From contig JBDZUM010000001.1 in assembly GCA_040255215.1 (NCBI GenBank), positions 68,217 to 132,216 of the forward strand: DNA of 64,000 bases, read 5' to 3'. A program made the position numbers and the translations under genes. Below, in pieces: positions 50,514-58,665 of this stretch (position 1 is its first letter; the number at the start of each line of letters is the position of its first letter). This stretch comes from JAQSWP01 sp040255215 (GTDB lineage Bacteria > Pseudomonadota > Alphaproteobacteria > Reyranellales > JAQSWP01). The notes under the pieces were generated by a model, which was not told the origin of the DNA, made no database searches, and saw only the letters and a list, made by a program, of their open reading frames with translations.

Positions 50514-51806
50514 CTATGCCCAAGCGCGAGCGATGTGCCGCCAGCTGGCAGGGGTGATGCTGGTCATAATTCCGGTCGACTTGTTGAGAACGCGGATGCC
50601 ACCATCGCCCACAATCCACGACAACGAACTGGCGCCGGTCGTTGCCACCGTTATCCCAAAATTGTTGTTGTCGCCGCCGCTGTCGATCGGAACCTCGTCG
50701 CCGACGGAATAGCCGAGCTGCGCCGTCTTGCAGATCAGGTACGAACCGTAAAGTTTCGGTCGCGTCCCCAGCCCGTGCGACAGCGTGCCGGTGCCGTTTT
50801 GATTGCAGAGTAACTCGCCGCTCTGGTAGGACCTGGTGAAGGGCAGCGCCGCGCCATTGACGAAGTAGGCCTGCGCGTTGACCGTCCCGTTGCCCCGCAC
50901 GCCAAGCGTGGCGCCGTTCATTGCCAGGCCGTTCCCAACCACCATCTGATTGGCCAGCGCACCGGCGACGATGGTCTGGAACAGGATCTGTCCATCCTCG
51001 CTGCCGGCGCCGACGCTGAGCCATTGCGCGATCAGATTGCCGATCGTTTTCGTTGCCGCCGCACCGTTGCGGCCGTCGAACGAGATGGCGCCGCAGGAAT
51101 CGCTCGCTGCCGGGCTGGCGCTGTCGCGGAACAGTCGCAGGACGGGTCCGGCCGCCGCATCGCCCTGCGTGGCGCGCAGCATCTGCTCGGCTGCCGTAAA
51201 GACGTTGACGTCGTTTAGCCCGGCCGCGTCGAGGATCTGCCGGCTGGCTGCGGCATTGTTCTCGTCCAGCAGCCCCTGCCAGAACGCCGACACCACCAGC
51301 GACCCGACGGTCACCACGCTGGCTACCGAAGGCACACCGGTGGCCGGATCGAAGAACAGATACTTGCCCTTGCGCATCTCGACGTCGGGCAGTTCGATCG
51401 ATTCCGTCGGATCGGAAATCTTGAGGCGGAACGAGCGGGTAATCTCGCGACCGAGCTGCTGGGCGATCATGGTCAGCTTGTCGAGCGCCCGCTCGTGGCT
51501 CTCGGCTGGAAAGGGATCGTTCTCGACGTAGTCGGTCTCTTGCGTCGCCGGCACCTCGCGATAGATCACCAGCGCGCTGCCAGCCGGCGGCGCAACGCTC
51601 GCGGTCAGGCTCCCGCCCGCCGTATCGCCTGCCCCGCTGACGGCGAAATCGGCCGGCTGCGACCACATGGTCTCCGCGCCGCTGTCGCCGTCGCGCAGGA
51701 TCGCCTTCACATGGGCGGCATCGAGAAAATAGAAGGCGACCGGAAACGTCGTCGTCGCCCCGTCACCCGCATAGGAAACCGTACTTGTAGCGCTTGCGAC
51801 CGTCAT
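50514..51806 (-). CDS. phage tail fibre protein with T7 gp17-like N-terminus
   Basis: A 430-residue protein. The first 120 residues (VSYAGDGATTTFPVAFYFLD, HVKAILRD and the HERALDKLTMIAQQL helix) match the tail-fibre domain of T7-like phages that fastens the fibre to the tail. The rest is a repetitive beta-region ending in FGITVATTGASSLSWIVGDG, a C-terminal segment common to phage fibre proteins. It is the first fibre gene after the tail-tube genes. Confidence 0.8.
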   Translation of the reverse strand: MTVASATSTVSYAGDGATTTFPVAFYFLDAAHVKAILRDGDSGAETMWSQPADFAVSGAGDTAGGSLTASVAPPAGSALVIYREVPATQETDYVENDPFPAESHERALDKLTMIAQQLGREITRSFRLKISDPTESIELPDVEMRKGKYLFFDPATGVPSVASVVTVGSLVVSAFWQGLLDENNAAASRQILDAAGLNDVNVFTAAEQMLRATQGDAAAGPVLRLFRDSASPAASDSCGAISFDGRNGAAATKTIGNLIAQWLSVGAGSEDGQILFQTIVAGALANQMVVGNGLAMNGATLGVRGNGTVNAQAYFVNGAALPFTRSYQSGELLCNQNGTGTLSHGLGTRPKLYGSYLICKTAQLGYSVGDEVPIDSGGDNNNFGITVATTGASSLSWIVGDGGIRVLNKSTGIMTSITPASWRHIARAWA

Positions 51807-51827
51807 GTCTGGAACCTCCGGATTTGC

Positions 51828-54242
51828 CTAGCCGCCATCCGAGGTCGAAACCCTCGGCATCACGGCGAGAATGGTGCAGGGCAACGGCTGGCGCTGTTCG
51901 AACGCCAAGCCGCCATAGGTGTCGAAACCGGCATCGAGCTCGATCTCGACATCGCCGGTCAGAAGTGCCGGCGGCTGGCCCATCGGCGCCGACGAGGAAC
52001 GGAACGGCACGGGATCGATCGGACCGCCAGGCGATCCGGCCAACAGACCGCGGGTGCGCAGCAGCCGGACGCTGACCTTGTGTATGCGCTTGGTCTTGCC
52101 TTGTGCCGTGCCGTCATCCGACCCGGCCTCCAGGCGCAGCGTTTCCAACCGCGCCACGAAAGGCAGGCCGGCATTGACCGTCGAGGCGACGCGCTGCAGA
52201 GCCAGCTCGCCGCCAGCGCCTACCATGGCGTCCGGATGCGCCGCGCCATCGGCCAGGACCGCGACGCGTTCGCCGGCAAGGTGCGACAGGCCGCCCAGAG
52301 CCTGGGTCAGCGTGCCCACGTAACTCAGGCCGCTATCGACGGAAAAATAGCGCGCCACGTCGTCCTCGTCGGTCCGCTCGAGATACTCGACGAAGCGCCG
52401 CTCGGCGCCGGCGATGTCGCGCACCACGCAGCACCACAGCTGATCGTGCAGCGAGATTGCGTCGGGAATGACCGCGATGCTTTCGAATCGCCCTGCGGTC
52501 CTGTGACGGTGCCAGGCGATCACCTCCTGGGAGCGCTGGTAGGTCAGGCCGACCAGATCGCCATTGCGCAGAACCGTCCAGACGATGCCGTCCGGTTCCT
52601 GCTGGTAGGCCATATCGGCGATGCCCGATTGCGTAATGTGCTCGGCCAGCAAGGTCAGATCCGGCGCCAGGTAGCCGTCGACCTCGAAGCTGTAGCCCAG
52701 CTCGCGGATCTTGCGCTCGGCGCGCTGGACGAAAAGGATGGAGCTGCCGGCCCGCAGCGGCTGCAGGTCGGCGACGCCATGAGCCGTTTCGCGTCGCACC
52801 AGCACCGAACTCGGCGTCAGCGCCTTGCCGGCATCGCCCGCGCCCATGCGAAATTCGGCGCCCAGCGTGCCGACGATGAGGTCGCGCGCCGGCGACAGCC
52901 AGCGGATCGTGTTCACCTGGTCGGAAGCGATCGTGTAGGTCACCGCCGAATCGTCGGTGACCGCATGCTCGAAAGGCTCGCTCTCGGCTCGCCGGGTCGG
53001 GCCGAAATTGGCGTAGTCGGCGGATTGCGACCCCCACACGGTCTGCGGCTGGTGCGCGGTGCCGGCGAGGAACAGGCGCTGTTCGAAGAAGGTGATGGCG
53101 CGCGGATAGCCGCGCGGCCCGCCCCAGGCGCCCAGTCGCCACGTCGCGGTGGCGGCGCCGCCCTCGAACTTGCCGCCGACCACCGCCGTCGCCTCGGTCG
53201 CCGAGGCAACCGCCGTAATGCGCGCCCAGCCCCAATGCCCGTCATGCTTGATGCGCAAGACGCGGCCGACATCGCTGGCCAGGAAGGGCTCGAAGCCCGT
53301 CGCCGTGACGGTCGTCACCGTATCGACGGCGGTTCCCGACAAGGAAAGCTTGTGGTCCTCCTTGACGTTCTCGGACAGGTAGGGACCGTCGGCGAATTCC
53401 ATCGCCGACAAGGACCAGGCGCGATTGCCGAATCGCGCCAGCCGATGCACCGGATGCGCGCCATGGGCCAGGAACATCACGTCCGCCGATTGCACCACCT
53501 TGAGCGCCGCAATATCGTCGGCGCCGTAGGGCGTCGCCAGTTCGAGCGGCATCGCATCGTGGAAGACGACATCGTCGACCGAAGCCGGCACCACCGGCGA
53601 TGTACTGGCGAATTGCAGCCAGACGGTGCCGGTCGACGGCGTGAACTCGACGCTGTGCCAGCCTTCGACGCAGCGACGCGCGGCGACGACGTTCTCTGCC
53701 CCCGCCGTCGTGCCGAGCGATACCTCCACGGCGCCCGAACCGACGCGAAACTTCAACACGTGCAACATGTTCGCCTGGCAGGCGATCGACTGGCGGGCGA
53801 TCGCGCGCACGCCGGCGCCGCCGGTCAGCACCATGCGCTGATTGACGCCATCATGGCCGAGGGTCGCCGGCGCGGTGGAGGCGTTGGTCCAGCCCGAGAT
53901 GCCGGTCGCGAACTCGCCATTGTTGATCGTGGCGGTCACTCCTTCCACGTCGAGCCGGCCGCGATCGCGATAGAAGCGCATGTAGCGGTCGCCGAGCTCC
54001 AGCACGTAGGCCTGCTCGGCGGAGAACTCGAACGGGATCAGCCGCACCGGCTGCGTCGAGTCTTTGACTTCCGCGACGAAGCGGAAACCCGGTCGACGCG
54101 TGACGCCGCCATGCGGCAGCACGATCATGTTTTCCAGCAGCCGGGCGCCGTTCTGGTACTTCTGCAGATCGACCCGGCCCTCCAGTCGCGGGCTCAGCTC
54201 GCCGGCGGTGAAGTTGGTCTGGATGGGAGCGGCGCGCGCCAT
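51828..54242 (-). CDS. phage tail tubular protein B-like (tail nozzle)
   Basis: An 804-residue virion protein. The N-terminus reads MARAAPIQTNFTAGELSPRL, then VDLQKYQNGARLLENMIVLP and GGVTRRPGFRFVAEV, typical of the nozzle protein of short-tailed phages (T7 gp12-like). Mid-protein segments GYPRAITFFEQRLFLAGTAH and PQTVWGSQSADYANF are highly conserved in that family. A carbohydrate-binding-like insert lies at about 135-210. ATG 54242 overlaps the stop of the tubular protein A gene by one base (TAATG). Confidence 0.85.
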   Translation of the reverse strand: MARAAPIQTNFTAGELSPRLEGRVDLQKYQNGARLLENMIVLPHGGVTRRPGFRFVAEVKDSTQPVRLIPFEFSAEQAYVLELGDRYMRFYRDRGRLDVEGVTATINNGEFATGISGWTNASTAPATLGHDGVNQRMVLTGGAGVRAIARQSIACQANMLHVLKFRVGSGAVEVSLGTTAGAENVVAARRCVEGWHSVEFTPSTGTVWLQFASTSPVVPASVDDVVFHDAMPLELATPYGADDIAALKVVQSADVMFLAHGAHPVHRLARFGNRAWSLSAMEFADGPYLSENVKEDHKLSLSGTAVDTVTTVTATGFEPFLASDVGRVLRIKHDGHWGWARITAVASATEATAVVGGKFEGGAATATWRLGAWGGPRGYPRAITFFEQRLFLAGTAHQPQTVWGSQSADYANFGPTRRAESEPFEHAVTDDSAVTYTIASDQVNTIRWLSPARDLIVGTLGAEFRMGAGDAGKALTPSSVLVRRETAHGVADLQPLRAGSSILFVQRAERKIRELGYSFEVDGYLAPDLTLLAEHITQSGIADMAYQQEPDGIVWTVLRNGDLVGLTYQRSQEVIAWHRHRTAGRFESIAVIPDAISLHDQLWCCVVRDIAGAERRFVEYLERTDEDDVARYFSVDSGLSYVGTLTQALGGLSHLAGERVAVLADGAAHPDAMVGAGGELALQRVASTVNAGLPFVARLETLRLEAGSDDGTAQGKTKRIHKVSVRLLRTRGLLAGSPGGPIDPVPFRSSSAPMGQPPALLTGDVEIELDAGFDTYGGLAFEQRQPLPCTILAVMPRVSTSDGG

Positions 54243-54808
54243 TACAGCCTCGCCCGCAGCCAGAAATCGCCGCTTGCCGTTTCGGGCGGGGTGCCCTCCT
54301 GGGAATCGATGCCGCGCGCTTCGCGCAGTTTCATTTCGTAGAGCTGCCACATCGACTGCGCCAGGCTGGTCGAACTGGCGATCGGATAGGCGAGCTCGGC
54401 CGCCAGACGGGCGGCGATGGCGTCGGCCAGCAGCGCGTCGAACTGCGCCGGCTCCTCGACCCGGCTTACGTAGATCGCCTCGATCGTCGCCTCGTCGGCC
54501 AGCAGCCGCCGTCCCTCGATTCGGAACGTCAGCTCGCCTTCCGCGCCGCCTACGGTCAGCACGCGCAGACAGTCGACCGGCAGCTGGAACTGGTACGCGA
54601 AGCCGAAAGCCGGCGCCTGCACCAGCCGCGCCAGTTCGCAGCGGCACAGGGCGCAGTTCCACGGATGGGCGCGCAGCACCGCATCGCGCACCGGCGCATA
54701 GAGCTGGCGGCACAGGCGCGCCGCCTTGGCATCCTCGTCGAGATCGAGGATGAGAGCCGCGCCGATGCGCAGCAGCGCGGCATTGGCGATTTCGATCACC
54801 GAGTTCAT
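54242..54808 (-). CDS. phage tail tubular protein A-like (gatekeeper/adaptor)
   Basis: A 188-residue protein resembling T7 gp11, which joins portal to nozzle. SVIEIANAALLRIGAALILD, YAPVRDAVLRAHPWNCALCR and the LADAIAARLAAELAYPIASS helix match the family. ATG 54808 begins just past a strong terminator, so it either starts a new transcript or depends on read-through. It is followed directly by the tubular protein B gene. Confidence 0.85.
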   Translation of the reverse strand: MNSVIEIANAALLRIGAALILDLDEDAKAARLCRQLYAPVRDAVLRAHPWNCALCRCELARLVQAPAFGFAYQFQLPVDCLRVLTVGGAEGELTFRIEGRRLLADEATIEAIYVSRVEEPAQFDALLADAIAARLAAELAYPIASSTSLAQSMWQLYEMKLREARGIDSQEGTPPETASGDFWLRARL

Positions 54809-54835
54809 GGCGCCTCCCTGCCGTTGGAGATCCCG

Positions 54836-54872
54836 AAAAAAAGGGCGGCGACGGCGCCAGGCCGTCGCCGCC
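54836..54872 (-). terminator. rho-independent terminator inside the phage-like cluster
   Basis: A 12-bp perfect stem (54844-54855 with 54861-54872) followed on the minus strand by C and seven T. It separates the head genes from the tail genes. Confidence 0.85.
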
Positions 54873-54878
54873 TGACCG

Positions 54879-55304
54879 CTATTCGGCGCCGGTGCCGAAG
54901 AGGCGCACGATCAGCGTGCCCGAACCGGGCAATGCTGCCGCGCCGATGGTGAGCTTCACCGTCTCCTCGGCCGCCAGCGCGCCGTTGACGCCGGCGGTGA
55001 CGCCGAACAGCGTCGGCGCGTCGGTGGCGGTGAAGGTCGCCGCCGCGCGGTACTTGCCGGTGCCGCCGGCGATGCCGATCGCCGCCGTCGCCGAGCCGAG
55101 CGAGGTCGTGCTCTGGATGACGCCGAAGACCGGCCGGAAGCCACGCGGCAGCACGAACAGATTGATGTCGTCGCCCGAGGCCTGCGCGGCCAGGGCGATG
55201 ACGGCCTCGAAGCCGCGCAGCCTGCCGTACCACTTGCCGGGCGCCTGCAGCACCGGCGGCGTGGCGGCGTAGTCGGCGTATTCGGGGGAGTTGGTCGTTG
55301 CCAT
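54879..55304 (-). CDS. small head protein (decoration or capsid-associated candidate)
   Basis: A 141-residue beta-rich protein encoded directly after the major capsid gene, 13 bases away. It begins MATTNSPEYADYAATPPVLQ and has Thr/Ala-rich strands such as IGIAGGTGKYRAAATFTATD. No enzyme motif, Cys or membrane segment is seen. The place and composition fit a capsid decoration or head-completion protein. I do not recognise the family. Confidence 0.7.
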   Translation of the reverse strand: MATTNSPEYADYAATPPVLQAPGKWYGRLRGFEAVIALAAQASGDDINLFVLPRGFRPVFGVIQSTTSLGSATAAIGIAGGTGKYRAAATFTATDAPTLFGVTAGVNGALAAEETVKLTIGAAALPGSGTLIVRLFGTGAE

Positions 55305-55317
55305 GTGATCGTCTCCT

Positions 55318-56181
55318 TTACGATTCGACGCAGGGGATCTCGACCACGCGCTCTTCCTCCATGCGCGTCGCGCCGATCGACATGGAGAAGTAGATCTGGG
55401 TCGAGTAGTTCTTGTCCGGCCGCTCGGTGATCTTGGCCGTCGGCTCCATGCCGACCGAGAGCAGCAGGCCCGACTGCGCCCAGGCGATGACGCGCCGCTG
55501 GTTGCTGCCGTTGGCCAGCAGCCGCTGCGTGCGCAGGAACTTGAAGCCCAGAAACGTGTCGAGCTGGCCCTGCGACAGCGCCTTGACGGTGTTGTAGTCG
55601 GCGCTCTTGATCTCGGTGGTGTTGAGCAGGTTGCTCATCTGCCGCGCCGAGACCGCGATGTAGCGCTGTTCGTCGGGATCGACTTCGGCCGTATCGAGCA
55701 GCTCCTTGGCGTAGAGCAGCTTGTCGAGCGTCAGGCCGCTGGCCGATACCGGCACCACCTGGCCGGACGGAAAGGCGACCGGCGTCTGGCCGCTCTCGCC
55801 GGCATAGGCGCTGCCGAAGGCGGCGGCGATGATCTCGTCGTCCATCGCCCTGCCCATGGCGTAGGACGCCGCGGTGACGTAGTGGCTGGTGGGATCGCCC
55901 GCCATGCGCACCTTGTCGACGTTGTCGATCAGGTCGGCCCAGTCGTAGTCGACCAGGGTGACGCGCCGGCGCGAATGCGGCACGTCGATGCGCGGCGTGT
56001 CGCCATGCCGCGTCGTGCGCTTGACCGCGCTGGTCTTGCCGATGCGGTCGTAGTAGGCCGCCTTGCCGCGATGGTTCTCGACCCGCACCGCATCGCGCAG
56101 GCGCGAGCCCTTCTGCTGCGCCAGGGTGACGACCGACTGGCTGTATTGCTGGATGAAGGCTTCGTTGACGTAAACGGACAT
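55318..56181 (-). CDS. phage major capsid protein
   Basis: A 287-residue major capsid protein of the Phage_capsid_2 type (HK97-like fold expected). Its start MSVYVNEAFIQQYSQSVVTL and blocks QQKGSRLRDAVRVE, TPRIDVPHSRRRVTLVDYDW and YAMGRAMDDEIIAAAFG match that family. The short length is normal for it, and no maturation protease is fused. ATG 56181 follows AGGAGGGAC. It lies 177 bases from the upstream gp14-like gene. Confidence 0.87.
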   Translation of the reverse strand: MSVYVNEAFIQQYSQSVVTLAQQKGSRLRDAVRVENHRGKAAYYDRIGKTSAVKRTTRHGDTPRIDVPHSRRRVTLVDYDWADLIDNVDKVRMAGDPTSHYVTAASYAMGRAMDDEIIAAAFGSAYAGESGQTPVAFPSGQVVPVSASGLTLDKLLYAKELLDTAEVDPDEQRYIAVSARQMSNLLNTTEIKSADYNTVKALSQGQLDTFLGFKFLRTQRLLANGSNQRRVIAWAQSGLLLSVGMEPTAKITERPDKNYSTQIYFSMSIGATRMEEERVVEIPCVES

Positions 56182-56358
56182 TCAAGTCCCTCCTCGAAAG
56201 ATGACGTTCGATCGGAGAGGCTGCCCGCCATCGCGGACCCGTCCCGGCTGCTGGCGCCGGCCGTTGCGGCGGCCCGACTCACGGGCGTGCGGCCGGGCCC
56301 CACGCAAGGCGGCGGCTGTCCGGCTGTAGAAGAGCGGTAGTGACGGCGCCTCGCACCG

Positions 56359-56757
56359 TCATTTCTTGGCGCTGTACTTTTCAATGGTTGCCACGTTGCC
56401 AAGGGCCTGTACCGCCGTGCCGAGCAAGGTCCTGTTGGCTTCGCCGCGCAGCTCAGTTGCTCGCTTCTGCCCCTGGTAGAGCGCGGTCAGCGCCTCGAAC
56501 TCGCCGTCCTCGACGATGTCGTCGAGGGTCTCGGCGGCGCTGCCGTCGAGCGTGATGCCGGCGGCGGCGAAATGCGTGCGCGCGGTGCCATAGCGCAAGG
56601 TCAGCTTGCGCCGCGCTTCGCGGGCGGCAACCTTGGCCTCGCGCAGGGCAGTGCGACCCTGCTGGCGCTGCGCCTGTGCCTGCGCAATGCCGCCGGCCAC
56701 TTGCAGCCCGGTGCTGACGATGGTGGCGGCCAGCGCGATCGGAGCGGCGACGGCCAT
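56359..56757 (-). CDS. phage internal virion protein (gp14-like)
   Basis: A 132-residue protein: a hydrophobic N-terminal helix (about residues 3-24, VAAPIALAATIVSTGLQVAG) and then a long Ala/Arg helix (QAQAQRQQGRTALREAKVAA). The middle resembles the EARRKLTLRYGTARTHFAAA segment of podovirus internal core proteins that form the ejection channel. It ends before the capsid gene. Partners gp15 and gp16 (the lytic transglycosylase) are not encoded nearby. Confidence 0.7.
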   Translation of the reverse strand: MAVAAPIALAATIVSTGLQVAGGIAQAQAQRQQGRTALREAKVAAREARRKLTLRYGTARTHFAAAGITLDGSAAETLDDIVEDGEFEALTALYQGQKRATELRGEANRTLLGTAVQALGNVATIEKYSAKK

Positions 56758-56760
56758 TCC

Positions 56761-57309
56761 CTACTCCGCCGCCAGAGGCTGGCCGCTGGCCGTCGCGTCC
56801 GGCCGGCGCAGCGCCACCGCGCTGTCGTCGCAGAAGCGGGCGAAGCGCAGATGCGCGCTGCCGTCGGGGCCATAGGCCTCCATGCGTCCCTCGTAGGTGA
56901 AGCCCAGCCGGTGCAGCCAGCGGATGCTGACGCGATGGTCCTGGCGCACGCTGGCCTGCAGGCGCCGGCAACGGTGACGCGCCTGCTGCTCATCGAGCAT
57001 GCGCAGCACCAGGCGGTGGAACGACACCGGCAGCGTCTCGATCAGCGCCGAGGTCACGCTCCAGGCCTCGCCGACCCCGGGCCACAGCTCGACCGCGCCG
57101 AGGCAGAAGGCGACGCGGCCGTCGCGCAAGCCGGTGAAGGCCGGTCCCGCCGCGGCATAGGCGGCGCCGCGCTCGACCGGATCGCCGATCTGCGCCAGCT
57201 CCAGCCGGTCATGCGCCCGCGCCTTGATATGCGCCAGGTGCCAGGGCTGGAACGCGACCAGCTCGAAGGCCTGCTGGCGCGCCGGCTCGGTTCGCGGGGC
57301 GGCGCTCAT
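56761..57309 (-). CDS. phage GNAT-fold protein (T7 gp13 / DUF2833-like)
   Basis: A 182-residue protein with an acetyltransferase-like fold: GPAFTGLRDGRVAFCLGAVE, LIETLPVSFHRLVLRMLDEQ, SIRWLHRLGFTYEGRMEAYG. This matches the gp13-type proteins of short-tailed phages, made for virion assembly rather than known acetylation. ATG 57309 overlaps the scaffold stop by four bases. The acetyl-CoA loop R/QxxGxG/A is not clear, so enzymatic action is doubtful. Confidence 0.75.
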   Translation of the reverse strand: MSAAPRTEPARQQAFELVAFQPWHLAHIKARAHDRLELAQIGDPVERGAAYAAAGPAFTGLRDGRVAFCLGAVELWPGVGEAWSVTSALIETLPVSFHRLVLRMLDEQQARHRCRRLQASVRQDHRVSIRWLHRLGFTYEGRMEAYGPDGSAHLRFARFCDDSAVALRRPDATASGQPLAAE

Positions 57310-58091
57310 TTGCCATCCTCGCCATAGGCCTGCTCGAACAGCCCGCGCACGTAATCGACGGCATGGTCGTGGCGCGGATCGCGGTTGTTGAAATAGGGAT
57401 GGGCCCGATCGGCCAGCACCTCGGAGATCCTGCGCCGCGCTTCGCCCGGGCCGCCTTGCGGTGCGCCGGCGCCGGTCAGCCGGTCCTCGGCCAATAGCGC
57501 GCCGACCTTGGCGCAAAAGCGGATGAAGGCGGGATCGTTGCCCAGCCCCTCGCCCAGCCGGCCGGTCAGCTCCTCGTCGGCGAAGCGGCGCAGAGCGGCG
57601 TTGGCGGCGTCGACATGGCGGTCATAGGCCATGCCCCATTCGCCGCGCAGGCGCTGCTCGTTGTCGTGGCGACCGGACTCGGCGTTGCGCTGCAGCTCGC
57701 GGAAGGCCTGCATCTGCGTCTGCAACCACCAGTCGAACAGGCCTCTGGCCTGCTGCGGCAGCAGGCCGAGCTCGTGCGCCTTGCCGCGAAACGCCTGCTC
57801 CAGCGCCTCGTCATAGGGCAGATCCTTGCCGTCCGGCCGCTCGAAGGCGTAGGCCTCGGGCGACGCCGGCCGGCCCAGCCGGTCGAACACCGCCGACCAG
57901 TCGTCCGGCGTGGCGTTGCGGCCCGGCAGCGCGATCTTGTCGGCGCCGACCATGCGCTGGGCATGCACGTAGGATTTGGCCAGCGACGCCACGTCCTTGA
58001 TGTCGCGCAGCGAGGCCTCGTCGCGCAGCTCGTGCGGCAGCTGCTCGCGCCAGTTGGCCGCCGGCACGCCGGCGTGATCGAAATCTTGCAT
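57306..58091 (-). CDS. phage scaffolding/capsid-assembly protein (gp9-like)
   Basis: A 261-residue acidic, mostly helical protein. WREQLPHELRDEASLRDIKD, VASLAKSYVHAQRMVGADKI and the APEAYAFERP-like stretch are shared by many podovirus and siphovirus scaffold proteins. It precedes the capsid gene as in T7-like phages, though two genes come between. ATG 58091 follows AAGGTGAGAC. Confidence 0.75.
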   Translation of the reverse strand: MQDFDHAGVPAANWREQLPHELRDEASLRDIKDVASLAKSYVHAQRMVGADKIALPGRNATPDDWSAVFDRLGRPASPEAYAFERPDGKDLPYDEALEQAFRGKAHELGLLPQQARGLFDWWLQTQMQAFRELQRNAESGRHDNEQRLRGEWGMAYDRHVDAANAALRRFADEELTGRLGEGLGNDPAFIRFCAKVGALLAEDRLTGAGAPQGGPGEARRRISEVLADRAHPYFNNRDPRHDHAVDYVRGLFEQAYGEDGK

Positions 58092-58194
58092 GTCTCACCT
58101 TGCTTGTTTGGAGGATTGGAAAGACCGGAGAACGCCGCGGAAGGCGGGCGGTAGCGCCATGGCGGCGAACGAAAGCGCGGCGATGGACGGCCGA

Positions 58195-58245
58195 AAAACG
58201 AAAGCCCCGGCGCGCGGGCGATCCGGGGCTTTTCGTTCAAGGCGT
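58195..58245 (-). terminator. hairpin terminator between the portal and scaffold transcripts
   Basis: AACGAAAGCCCCGG and CCGGGGCTTTTCGTT pair with one bulged base across a 12-base GC loop; on the minus strand GTTTTTCG follows. It may work both ways. The rest of the 256-base gap (58092-58347) is AT-rich near 58290-58347 and has two copies of CAACCTATT (58313-58321 and 58344-58352). Confidence 0.6.
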
Positions 58246-58347
58246 CCGCCAGTCCAGCGGGCGCAGTTTTCGACGATGATGAAAAGACCTTACTTCAGTT
58301 GCAGTGGATTTGCAACCTATTTCGATTTCTTCAAGCTATTTATCAAC

Positions 58348-58665
58348 CTATTGTTGTGTATCGATTTCCATCCCCGCCTGCATTTCGCGAGCACGAGCCG
58401 CCTCTGCGCGACGCTCGCGCAGCAGCGCCAGGATGCGCAGCACCACATTGCGTTCGCCTTCGCGAAACGCCGTCTCCATGGCATCGCCGCGCACGTAGCT
58501 GGGATGGCCCATATGGGCGAAGCGCGCCAGATCCGCCAGTACCCGGCGCCCGGCCTCGGTTGCGAACACCGCGCGATAGTCGGCGCGGCGGCGGCGCTCG
58601 TCGTAGCCGGGAATGGCGGCCGGCATCTCGGCGATCGGATCGCTCTCCTCCTGATCCGCGCTCAT
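58348..58665 (-). CDS. Bbp19-like phage protein
   Basis: A 105-residue protein of the family of Bordetella phage BPP-1 Bbp19. RADYRAVFATEAGRRVLADL, ARFAHMGHPSYV, and AFREGERNVVLRILALLRER are its conserved blocks. It lies directly after the portal gene with a four-base ATGA overlap, as in BPP-1-like phages. Role unknown, perhaps in head assembly. Confidence 0.85.
   Translation of the reverse strand: MSADQEESDPIAEMPAAIPGYDERRRRADYRAVFATEAGRRVLADLARFAHMGHPSYVRGDAMETAFREGERNVVLRILALLRERRAEAARAREMQAGMEIDTQQ

Noticed and set aside
48505..51806. Diversity-generating retroelement next to the tail-fibre genes, as in phage BPP-1
   Set aside because: No reverse transcriptase and no template/variable repeat pair was found among these genes or beside them.
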